Origin: Orbilia blumenaviensis
Taxonomy: Eukaryota > Ascomycota > Orbiliomycetes > Orbiliales > Orbiliaceae
Direction: 5' to 3'
DNA: 64,000 bases
Assembly (NCBI GenBank): GCA_036872755.1
Contig: JAVHNS010000004.1
Location: forward strand, 2,294,001-2,358,000
Part shown: piece after piece, positions 11,033 through 22,394 of the stretch
Position numbering within the stretch: the stretch's first letter is position 1
How the letters are laid out: each line of letters starts with the position of its first letter
Program-made: the position numbers and the translations under genes
Notes under the pieces: model-generated
The model's database searches: none
What the model was told of the DNA's origin: nothing
Seen by the model: only the letters and a program-made list of their open reading frames with translations

Positions 11033-14000
11033 TTTTGTTGTTTGGTAAAAATCCCACGCTCCAAAAGCGCAACCACCTGTCGTTCCGCCAATGTCGATTA
11101 CTGAGGCCGTATTTCTGAACGAGAAAGGCCCTGCCGAAGAGATGAGGGTGGTCGAGTCGAAGGTATTTTAGGGCTAGTTCGATATAAATATATAGTGGAA
11201 TAATTCTTTTGATGTTCTCGAAGAACCAAAGATATAATATTATAAGGTCTGAAAGTGTCGGTGAACCGGTTCACAACCCTGCTGACACTATCTCTCTTCC
11301 CCCTTCCTATCCAGAAAATATAAAGAACCTCCCACTCGAATCGACAAGCTTCTCGAGGAAATATTAAGAGGAATAAGGGAAAATAAGAGCGAACCCTAAG
11401 AGGGGAAGGCCGAAAGTGGGGTTTGGCCACTTAAGCATGCAGACTATCGTTTTTCTTGTCGGTCCTTTGCTGCAATAGCACGTCGACGACCAGGAACCTT
11501 TGTCGACTAATTCTCGCTCGCCTACCAATACTCAGGCCGCCAGCACACCTACTCAAGCAGAAGCAGAAGCAGAAGCAGATGTCGAAGAAAACACACGCAT
11601 ACAGGACGCAGTTGAGCCTAATGATATCGATTGTATAATCACCGGGCCCTGAGGTGAAAAAATATGTCAAGATCGCAATTAATTGGCTTGGGTCGCAGCA
11701 ATAGACAAAAAAATTAGTAAATAAGGAGAGTGAACTGTTCAAAACCAAGCAGAGCAAACCAAACAGAAGGGTGGGATAACAGTTGAGCAATTGACAATGG
11801 TCCGAAACTTCCGCTGCTCTGTGGGAAAGCAAGTATCAGGTCCTCCCATCACACCAGGACCACACACTCCGAAATGTTGGCGATGATTTTGCACTAATGG
11901 CTCTCTCCTTGCCAGGGCAGAAAAAATTCTCCTGGCTGTTTCTGCGCTCTGCATACAACTTAATTTCCCAAAGCTGATTAATACTAAGCAAATACTTCAA
12001 TCTTTCAAATTTGAAATCCAATATGGTGTTTTTTATTTTATTTTATTTTATTTTATTTTTTATTTTTTATTTTTTATTTTTACTTTTCGTTCCTCGCCTT
12101 CCACAAATATTATTCTGTGTATCAAAGGGCCAGCTGATATCACCCAATAACACTGCTGCGGGTGAATCCTGATATGCCGTGGCAGAGGAGCAGAGATAAC
12201 ACCATGGGAGCAGTATACTGAGGAGACTAGAACCCAATTGCAATGCTCGCAGCTCACAAGGCCCCCTCGTATGGAGGGTCACTTGCCAACAAAGCTCTGC
12301 TCGAACGAGCGCTGCACTGTCCAGGTATTTGCATGATGCGGAATGGAATTGGCTCCAAACTTGGAACTTATGTCCTTTTCTTGCCTAAGCAAAAAGGCAT
12401 GTGGGAGGGGAGTTCCCCAGAAATCCTCGAAAGACGATAGGGCGAGGCGCGTGTCAACTAGCGAGCTATCAAGTGGACGCTGCACAGGAAAGACAGGTGT
12501 GTGGGATATGCGATGCAGATGCTCCCATTGACACGCTATCGTCACGAAACCGCTTTTAGCATTGACATGAGATCCTCTCCAGGCCTTCAGCTTGTACATG
12601 TACCGAGGAGGCGGTGGAATCGGATCTTGGGCTTCTTCTCTCCGCCGACTCAATGATACAGCGCTTCACGAGCTGACATATCATTCTCTCACATTGCACC
12701 GGCTACATGGCATCAGTCAGCAATCGATTATGAATTAATAAACTACCAGAAAAAATATTCATATGCCCAATTCGTCATGAACCTCATGCGACCCCAGCCG
12801 AATAGGTCCGATGGTACTTATCCAGAAGAGGCCCATCAGATACTGTATACAGGTCATTCCCACTTTCACCCCTCCCACTCTTCGATCCATTGCATAAAAA
12901 GACTCGAACATCAAAGAAGCCCTTTCCCCACTCCCCAACAGTCCCCCATTCCATGCCTGTCCATGTTATGCACCGGCCAATTGGCGAAGAGGAAAAAAAA
13001 AAAGAAAGAAAGAAAGAAAGGCTAAAGCCCAGCTCTCACAGCCCTAAAATAGAGCTCTCTTACCGACCGATACCTGTCCAGGCTAATAACGATCTTGGGG
13101 TTATCCAATCGTTACATCAATCATCCTTTGCCCGAACGTCTCAAGTAGCTTGCGATACGTGCTTGTAGTCGATGGAATGTGGCAAGTTCCCCATTCGTCT
13201 ACTCGGCGAATTTTCGGCTATCACAGCAGTCTGATCGGGGAAAGATACGAGAATGAAGCTAGAATAACGACAAGCTACCATCGCGATATATGTACCATGC
13301 ACAAGTACATACCAACAATCTGGGCTGTACAAAAGCTGACTCCAAAAAGGACGCCATCTGCAGCTCGAACTTTACCCATTGCCTATAAACCACGCTAAAA
13401 CGGTTTACAGGCCTAATCGGGCAAAGCCTGAACAAACATATCACCAAAGTAGAGTTTTCTAACATTCTCGACAACACAATTTCTAGCTGCTACGACACAA
13501 CTCGGTTAACCCAACATCCCTGTCGAAAACCGTTTCAAGTAGATTACATGACCTCTTTCTCTGGACTGCATCTCAATCCAGCTGAACGAAAAGCAGAAGC
13601 CGCTGTGCGCGCGAGAGGTTGGAGCCTTCCTCTTGTCTGTGCTTCAACATGGCAAGTGATCGATGATATAATAACCACGGAATGTATCTCATAATAAACA
13701 GGGTCCGTGTGATCGATAACCAGCTGTAAGGCGTGTTTCAGTTTAAGATACCTTCCATTCCTGTCCAGCATCTCCCTCTGCCAGCCTCGTAAATGAGCGA
13801 GAACATGGGGAAATGTGGGTTAGCACTTCCCACAAGTTGGAACCAAAAACCAAAAAAAAAAAAAAAAAAAAAAAAAGTCCCAAAATTTAAATTTAGTAAT
13901 CCGCGTACATTCCGACCATCTGGAGCTGGCTGATTATAGAGTGGGAAAAACGCGGGAGAACGTGGGTTCCGAGTCCCGTAGACGAAAAAAGCACTTGGCC

Positions 14001-15814
14001 GGGCTGCTTAGCTTACACTAGCAAGCTCTGGGCGCGAGGTTTGCTGTTTCAATTTCGTAGACGTAATAGATTATCAGAAGCTTGCAAATCAGCCCAGGTT
14101 TAATTTGAATTATCGTACGTCTATGGTCAGTATCGATATGTATCTAAGACATTTTGCCTGCCTGCCTGCCGATGCTCATCGCGAATTGTTGTTTCGGAAC
14201 TAGCATTGAGTATTCTAGTTTGTGTGATATATATATGATATCAGAAATACACCTCGTAGTACAAAACCCAATGTCCCACCAAGGTTATTAAAGGATTAGA
14301 CCCTCAGTGCAACATTAACAGTACTTCATTACACCGTCTAACAAGATTGAGATAATAATTATCGTATTCTGTTGCCGTATAGATGTAGATCAGGACCGCA
14401 CTGACAGTGCTGCAGTCCTTACAGGGCCATCAATCGTCTCTCCTCACATATCTCGTCTTGGATAGCCCTCAGATGTCAAGAATCTAAGACCCGTCTTCAA
14501 ATACCGCCCAAAATACCCCGTCACATTTTCCGCAGCGTGCATGTAATAAATGCAGCATAAAAAAGAAAGAAAGAAAGAAAGAAAAAGAAACAGAGAGGAC
14601 CTGCAACCGCGAGCTCCTCTCCCCCAAAAGCTGTCGATGGCTTGATCACATTAGAACCCCCCTAGCCATTCGTGACACGGGCAGAAGCCTCCCTTAGTCC
14701 CTAGCTTTGTGGCCGACGTCGGCAGGAGCTGTGGCCACTGTGGATTCGTGGGCAAGCCTTTGATGCTCGATCGCATATGTAGAGCTCTGATAGGGACGCG
14801 TCGACTAGGGTATGCTTGTAGCCTGTCAATCGCTGACAAAGAAGTTGCTGGCTCTCTTTCAGAAAAATAAAAAGCTTATATTCAACCTTCGTTCATGAAC
14901 AATAACCACAAAATCCAACAAAGGTACTTACCTATACCATCAGACAAACACCAGCACCACACATATGTACTTACATTCGACACCTATCTAGGATAAACCT
15001 GTTTCAAAATGCATAAATGCAGACGGTCCCAAGAGACGATTTTGAATTACGGGAAAGCAGAGAATGAAGGGTGTCTAGGCAGGCAAAAGGTCCTAATTAA
15101 TTGGCGGCGCATCCAACTTAAAACATTTTTATTTACTTCGCCACAAAAGCAGACAATGCCATCTATCCAACTATAACTATTTAACTGTTGACCTGGCTTT
15201 CATCGACCTGGGGGGAAAATCATCTATGCATGCCGGTTGGGCTTTATCCTATTCTAGGATTTGACCATCTGCCCAAGGCAATGCACGCAATACGTTAAAG
15301 AGGTTTCGGGAATCTATTATATCGCATCTTGAGTGACTGATCACGGTAGGGCGGTGCAAAAGAGCTACGGAAGAAAGATCAGTCAATAACGGCCCTAGGA
15401 TTCGAAAAAAGAAAGAAAAGAAAAAAAATAATTTTGGAAAAATTGAATTGATCCCCTTAGAAAGCAATGAGTCCATAAAGCCCGAACAATATCCCCATGC
15501 GTTACAAAAAAGAGACGAGAGCCCACAGATAAAGGTACATGAAGCGGAAAGAGAAGCATCCCGAAGAAGGCTCAAAACGTTAATTTCAGTTTCTTAGTCG
15601 AAGGTGTTGAATGGCATCAAAAGAGGTTTGGGGTTTCTTGTACGTTAAAAGGTCAACAAGCCGCCCTCCATTAATTGGAAGCCTGCCTCCTCTTTCTTTT
15701 TCCTTCGTGCAAAGGAACGAAAGAAAAGAAAAAAAATGCCATAAGGTATGAAATTACAGATAGAAGCTCCCGCAGAAAACCCAACAAACAAGAAAGAATC
15801 AGATTAATATTGAT
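11033..15814. other. 4.8-kb intergenic region rich in simple repeats
   Basis: No supportable gene. The left part is the promoter side of the six-exon gene. Simple sequence includes (AGAAGC)n near 11553-11578, (TTTTA)n near 12034-12080, GAAA repeats near 12997-13020 and 14562-14585, and an A25 run at 13852-13876. Open frames at 11098-11430, 12279-12653 and 15249-15575 have biased composition and no recognisable motif. The right end is probably the 3' UTR of the HMG-box gene. Confidence 0.55.
12034..12080. repeat. (TTTTA)n microsatellite
   Basis: Pentanucleotide TTTTA/TTTTTA array of about 45 bp in an intergenic region. Confidence 0.8.
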
Positions 15815-16570
15815 TTAGTCATCATCCTCATCATCATCGTCGGCGGCAGCACCCCCCTAAAGCAAGATAGTTAGCATTTGTATTATTTGGAGAATGGGAA
15901 GAGAGTGGTTACATACCTGATAAGCTATCTTCTCATCCTCGTAACGCTGCTTGTCAGCCTTGGCCTTGTCCTCATAAGGCTTGCGCTGGGCAGTGGTGAG
16001 AGCCTTCCAGCGTTCACCCAAAACTTTGCCGACCTGGCCTATAACGTGAGAGAATAAATCGGTTAGTAATCCCGATGCAAAACGGAGCCGAAGGAGAAAG
16101 TGAACATGGGAATCCTGAACGGCGGGGATGGGATTTCTGGAACTTGAACTTACCAAATGCAATGCCAGGGTTCTCAGCACGGACGTTCTCACGCTGCTCG
16201 TTGGCGAAGAACATGTAGGCGGAGAGACCGCGCTTTGGTGCGTTGGGGTCTGATACATGGTGAAATGTCAGCAATCTGAATTGTCTAAGATTCAGGTGAT
16301 CGGTCATAATGCAACAAGGGGACGCGTTGTGCATCCTCTAGGAATTACTTTTTCGCGATTGATGCTGTGCCTACAGCATCGCAATTCGCGGTCATAGTTT
16401 ATTCCATCAATCATCGATAGTTGATAGGCGATGAAATATACGTTGATGATCACGATACAATTCAGATAGGGAAATGGGGAGGTAAAAAGGATTGATAGCT
16501 TACCCTTCTTCTTCTTGCCAGTCCTGGTGGTGGCTTTGGCGCTTGAACGCTTACTACTCTCCTTTGGCAT
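15815..16570 (-). CDS. NHP6: Nhp6-type HMG-box chromatin protein
   Basis: Small non-sequence-specific DNA-bending nuclear protein that helps assemble chromatin and transcription complexes (a FACT partner in yeast). Exons on the minus strand: 16570-16504, 16249-16154, 16038-15917 and 15856-15815; 108 aa, about the family's usual length. A Lys/Arg/Ser/Thr-rich N-terminal tail ends in GKKKKG. The HMG box follows, beginning [20 protein letters not shown], with [20 protein letters not shown] and [19 protein letters not shown] short acidic tail rich in D and E closes the protein; yeast Nhp6 lacks such a tail. All junction phases agree. The promoter side to the right is long and holds a cluster of TTGTATGGG elements. 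Confidence 0.95.
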
Positions 16571-19062
16571 TTTGAGAGATGTGTTGTTGCAGTGGTAGTG
16601 AGGTCTGTGTAGAAGAAGAAAGCGGTTTTATTCTATTGGGCCGCGAGAGAAGGTGTTAGTAAGAGATATAAAAAAAATAAAACGGAAAAAAGAAACTTTG
16701 CGATGTGATTGATAGAAAATTAAGAGAAAAGGAATAGCGGAGGTTCTAAAGTAGCTAGACGCGACCCTGAAATGGGAACTTGCGAAAGAATGGTTTTTAG
16801 GGAGAGGTTGTGCGCTGATATTGAAAATGGAGCTGGAGATGCGATGGATTTTGTGTGTGGTGGGAATATACGCGATGAGTTGAGGTGATGTCGCTGAGAG
16901 GAAGCGTGAGAGCGCGGAAGGGCGACAGAGGGAGATGATGTCGACGACAAGACAAAAGGAAGATTGAAAATGAAAACAAAAGGATCGGGGATGGAACGAG
17001 CTTACCTTGACCGAATAAAACCGGGAAAAGTGGTAGAAAAATGGGGATGTTGATGAAAATGAATTTCTGTGGTGATGATATGGTCAATATGGGCGACTTG
17101 TATGGGCCATATAAAAGTAATGGGTTGTGGATTTGATAGAGTGAAGGGCTTACTCTTTGCTGGTTTGTATGGGCGAGTTTGTATGGGAGGGCGGATTGTA
17201 TGGGGGGAACAGAAGAGAGGGAGGAAATGGGAGGGAGAGAACGCACCACTGTATTTTGTATGGGCAAAAATCACTGCACTGAGTTGAGGGGCAATCACTC
17301 CGAAAAAGCAAATCTCCCACCAAAATAAAAAGAGAGAAATATTACGCTGGAAACAGAGGCCAGACGAAGGGTGTGGCCCATATTATTTGTTTGGCACACA
17401 CACACGCACACGCACACACATACAAAGTACACACACGGAGGGAGAGAAACAGCACTCATACCCGGCCAGCCATAGAAACCGAGTATTGGCCCTGCGTACT
17501 TCCCTTTTGCTCTCAGGTATCACAGGAGACAGGATCTGGTCCCCTTCATTGGCCTGCGCATATTTCCCGTCGTACCTGTACATTCTCGCACCCAGCAATT
17601 GGGTTCCTGCCTCTCACACCCTCGCCCATTATACCTGCGGTTAAACACCTGTGCTTTGTATTCCGTCTCTGTACCTGTACATACGCAACTCTGCGCTGGG
17701 TCCTAGTGGAGAACGCGAACACGAAAATCCTCGCGCTACTTTCTATGGGAAAGTATGTAAGTACCTAGCATACAACACCCATACATCCACACCACACATC
17801 CACACCATACATCCTAAGTGTACTAGCATGTATGTACTCAGCAGCAACGGCAGCAGCAAGCAAAAAAAAAAAAAAAAAAACAGACAAGGACAGGCTTTTC
17901 CCTCTCCTTCCTGCTAGTCAAAACATAGGCTGCCCAAATCAACCCCTACAAAAACTCGACTGGTCGGCCACCCAAAAAATTCCCTCACAAAATTCAGCAG
18001 TCAAATCAAAGCTAGAAAAAAGCGGGCTGGCTACAGCCTGGAATGCTCTTTGACTGCCATCGACACCCGGAGATATTTTCAAAATCCTGAACTAACGTTC
18101 GGATCCTGAGCGCCTCTCACGTGACGTAAAAATGCCAAATTTGTGTTACCAGCCTTTCATTCCCCCTTCCAACGTTTTTCAGGCTTATATTTTTACTGTA
18201 TTACATACATACACTTGAGCAAGTGCGTACATACCTACAAACATACAGACATACATACATACATCTGGTGCATACTCCAAGGCAGACGTAGGTATCTGCA
18301 AGACCTTCGAGAATCCTCGCGTATGGCCGCCAAAATGACGATGCCTTGGTTATCGACATCAAAGCCAAGCGCTTCTATACCTCCGGTACCTGCCGGTACT
18401 CAGCATAGTCCGCAGCAGCAGCCATAAGGGGATTTTCACGCAGGCCGTGCTCATGCAGCATGCGCTGTCCGAAGACGCATTTTTCTACTCACAGGCTTAT
18501 CGATATCAGGAAGCCGTCTTGATGTGTGTTGCGATTGGCGTTTGCCCAGCGCAACACCAACACAGGAAGGATGGATTCGCTTGCTGGTGGTGGTGGTTTT
18601 CGTCTGGTTGGTTCGAGTTTGACGGACCTGACGGTTCAGAACGGGAAAAAATGTGTTGCCCCAAACGGGCGATTTGTTGCCCATAGAAAACCAAAACAAA
18701 CCACAAGCGGCTCAACGTCGCGACGTGCATGAACATCGACACATCAACTCATCCAATATTCATGTATTTTTCCTTGTCGATAGTCCCCCCCAAATTAAAT
18801 TACCGCGGTACAGCGTCTACGGCATCACATTTATCACCACAGCTTCCATAGTCACGGACACTGCGATTCGCATTCTTATCAACGTGGTTGTTTACTGCTA
18901 CCGCCGACTGGGCACATAGACTAAAGATACTTAGTTAAACGCAAAGAGACAGGGGCGGCGACGCCGTTTCGTATGCGACAATTGCTCGACAAATGCTGCT
19001 GGTAGCATTATCGTCCAGGAGATTGTCCCACCCGCCGCTATTCCGCCGCTGCCTCCGTCGAT
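16571..19062. other. Divergent promoter region between NHP6 and the 19-kb gene
   Basis: The genes on either side point away from each other, so this 2.5-kb spacer should hold both promoters. It contains a TTGTATGGG cluster (17098-17264), a CA-rich microsatellite (about 17395-17430), CATACATCC/CCACACC repeats (about 17778-17816), an A-run near 17862 and TACATACA repeats (about 18200-18262). Short frames here are repeat-driven and none is supportable. Confidence 0.55.
17098..17264. promoter_or_regulatory. Cluster of five TTGTATGGG elements upstream of NHP6
   Basis: The 9-mer TTGTATGGG occurs at 17098-17106, 17165-17173, 17179-17187, 17196-17204 and 17256-17264, always in the same orientation. 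In NHP6 sense orientation it reads CCCATACAA, about 530-695 bp before the start codon. The core CCCATACA resembles a yeast Rap1/Myb-type site. A regulatory role is inference. Confidence 0.45.
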
Positions 19063-22000
19063 ATGAACAGTAGTGTCAATTTTAACTACAATGCCCGGCG
19101 AGGTTATGCGACAACGACGGGCGAATCTCAAGGGAACAATGGTCCATCTAGTCTAAGGCGCTCGCATCTTTATGGAAAACGTGGGTCTCTTCTGAATCTG
19201 GGTGGGACTGGCACTGAAGATGCTGCTTCACTTCCCTCCACCACCTACTCTCGGCTTGACGGGGCCAGGTCTACCAATAATAATACCAATCAACCACCTA
19301 CATTGCCAACTGCGAGCGAGTATTTTGCCCGAGAAGCTGCTGCACCGGTAGCACGGTCTCAGTCGCCAGCTGTCCCATGGTCGCGGTCCGCATCGAGATT
19401 CACCCATAAGATCAACGGTGTCCCTTCGACGTCGTCTTACGGCCTTCCACCGACCCCTGAGAGCGATGTCTCCATTTCGAGAATATCTACCCCGCCAAAA
19501 CAACGAGACCACCAATTTACCGTCGATATGATGCAGAGGATGACACAGCACGCAAAGATATCGCCGCTAAACCAATACAATAATCTGAAGAAGGAATTAG
19601 CAGAGGATAATCTTGTTGTCGATGGTGCTAACGTCGATAGATTGGTCGCACGGGCTGGGGAGCGAGTATCTAGCGCGAATAGAGGGTATGAACCAACATC
19701 GGGGGACCAATTGTCTTCGAGACGGGTGGTATTTCGTTCCCCCGAAGCGGTGGAAGGTGCTAGGGAGGCATCTCGTCGACTCAATGGTGCATCCACCATC
19801 GACCGTCCGAGCAGCCTGTATGAACCTGCACCAAAGCCAGCAGTACCTAACTCGCGGTCAGATATGTATGCAGAACTCAAAAGGACGTTAAGTGAGAGCT
19901 CTAGTGAAAGGCCAAAAAGAGTGCCCGTGTCACTTGCGAACCAGAAAAAGTTGCCTCCACTATCTCCAATCCACAAACGGCATGTTGAAATTAGACCACG
20001 AAGGCCAGCTGGTGGCTCACACTCCAATACCCCGTCTCCAGTTCAGAATGACTACTACCCACAGGATACTCGGCCGAAAACATCCCGAGGGGAGGCGGTT
20101 GACTGGTTGGCTGCCGCTCAGGATGAAGAGAAGCCTAGCACGAAGAGGAGACAGCGTCCACCACCAACTGGGGTACCGATTACAAGTACCACCCAAATCG
20201 CACGACAATCGGATCAATTTGGTGGTGAACTGCGAAAGAGCGAGATAGATGCGCGAGCAGCTATTCCCGCTACAAAGTCAACTAAGGACCAACTACAAGT
20301 CAAAACCGAATCTCGGCGATCCCCTGTCACAAAGCTGCCGTCAGCTCTTAGTAACAGCTACATGCAGCATGAACTTGTGGATTTTGTGTCAGAGGATGAT
20401 TTAACTTTGGATCTGTCGCGTCAAACCAAGCCATCTGCTGTTTCCAGAGGGACTCCTGCTGTTGCAGCTAAAAAGCAGGCAGCGAGTAGGTCGAGCAAAG
20501 GACAAGATATCTCGTTCCTTCAGAGCACGAAGAATACAAACCCAGACGAAACATTGGACACACTTAGGCAGTTGAGCCGACTGTTGTCTGGGAACACTCC
20601 GAATAAGGACGAGGGTCGAAAGATACTTGAGATTGCTGCTGCAAGATCCAATGCAAAAGCTGCAGAAGCAAAGGCTGGAACAAAAACCCCTGCTGTAGTC
20701 GATACCCGGCTGCCTTATAAACATCAGTCCAGGCCTCATTCGACAAGGAAAATGAATACGCCAAGTGCCGGGCTGAGTAAACTGGACCTTGACCCCAAAC
20801 CTGTTGACCCAGAGCGTTACAGGGACGTTGGATTAGCAAGTATTCTCAGCAACCAATCCGGAATCAGACGCACACCATCGACAACACGCACAATACAACA
20901 ACCACCAAAGAAACCAAACTTTCAAAAAAAATCATCAACCTTGAAACCAACTATCAAGTTCGAAGACGGCTACGAAACCGACGACTCACTTGATCGACTC
21001 ATGATTAATGACACTGACTACGCGTCTTTGCTGAAACCAGCTTCTTTTGAAGACGAATCCTTCCTTCAGGGCACCGTCCAAGTAACGGACCGACCAAAGT
21101 CATCGACGCCCCACGACTTTGAAACACTTGCTCTTCGTACTAAAGTTCTTAACAATCTTCAGACCGTCCAGCTGGATATACGAGAGACTAGGAAAGGTCT
21201 TGAAAGTATCGAACGAAGATTTGGCCTCCTCGAAGACGAAGGTATGCTGGCTAAGTTATCAGGAACCCTTGAAAAGCCAACGGCTTCGGAGCCACCTCCC
21301 ATCGCTCCTACTATTCCTCCTACGCGGATTATCATGATTAATCGGCGAAGGCAGCGACATGGTAAGGGCCTCTTCCGAAAGCCATGGACCTTTAAGGATT
21401 ATTTCTGTGCTACCCTACTGGTGATCTTGGTCCTTGCTGCTATTGAATTCAAGCTATGGTAGGCTTCTACATCCTGGATCACCCTTGTATCTAACCTCCC
21501 TCGCTAATCTTACCTAATAGGTCCGACACGATTATGCCCCAATACTCCAGGGTTTCTTCTGATGAATGGTTCGCAAATCACCCATTTGACGCCTATAAAC
21601 CAGGAGGGACGCTCCGGGCAATGTTTCAGGTTCTCGCATTGGCAGGGAGTCTCCTCCTATTCCTTTTCAAAGGGATTCTCGGGGTGCTTTTGTGGGCGCT
21701 TTCTGGGGTCCAGTGGGTGGAACAGAGAGTTCTGGATGGAGTACATCCTCCCCTGTCCGTGACCACACAATCCGTAAAAGCGGCCACGGTATCGATTTCT
21801 GTTCCCACGTCCACGATATCGATGCCCATCCCCACATCCACATCGACAAGCGCCATTCACACAACAGAGATCATACAATACCGCCAGAATCTGGTTGAGG
21901 ACGCAAGAGATTTTATACCGGCACTATAGAAAATTGTCAAAGGATTTCTTGCGCCTGATACTAAGACTGAAGCTGTGCCTGAGACAGATATAGTCACTGT

Positions 22001-22394
22001 ACCCCCACAACCCAGTGTTACCGCAGAACCCTTAGAGTGTAAAGACTGGACACCCGTCTCCAAGAAGGCTGAAAATTTCAAGCTCATTGCCGAAGAGGTA
22101 CGGTCAACTAGCTTCGGAGGTTTCAAAGCTTACCGGGAATTAGTTTGCTATACAAATGGACAGGATGCAGTCGTTGTACTTTGGAAATTCCTAGCGCTGG
22201 CTCCTGCGGGCCGTGATGAATTTGAAGATGGTGTGGCCTGGGTTTTAAGGACTTGCATTCATCCTTTCCACCGGGATATACCAGCCAATAACGATATCCG
22301 TGGAGGAGAGTGCTATGATAAGAGTTATACTCATTATCTTGCATTTAATGTGGGGTTGATGCAGCAGCAAAAAGCGCTTTGTTGGAGGATGTAA
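19063..22394 (+). CDS. Large disordered protein with two membrane helices; frame interrupted by TAG
   Basis: Not recognised. Exon 1 is 19063-21458 and exon 2 starts at 21521; the join gives FKLW then SDTIMPQY in phase. Residues 1 to about 760 are polar, Ser/Pro/Thr/Arg-rich and mostly disordered, with a helical patch around DTLRQLSRLLSG and an acidic YETDDSLDRLM patch. Two hydrophobic segments follow: about 783-799 (FCATLLVILVLAAIEF) and about 834-857 (FQVLALAGSLLLFLFKGILG), suggesting a membrane hairpin with the N-terminus in cytosol or nucleoplasm. An in-frame TAG at 21927-21929 (codon 935) ends the frame, yet the same frame stays open for 155 more codons to 22394 with globular, protein-like content (AYRELVCYTNGQDAVVVLWK, GVAWVLRTCIHPF). 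It is either a nonsense mutation or sequencing error, or a short intron spans the TAG (GT at 21894 with AG at 21929 or 21983, both lengths divisible by 3). A nuclear-envelope role is speculation. Confidence 0.75.
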
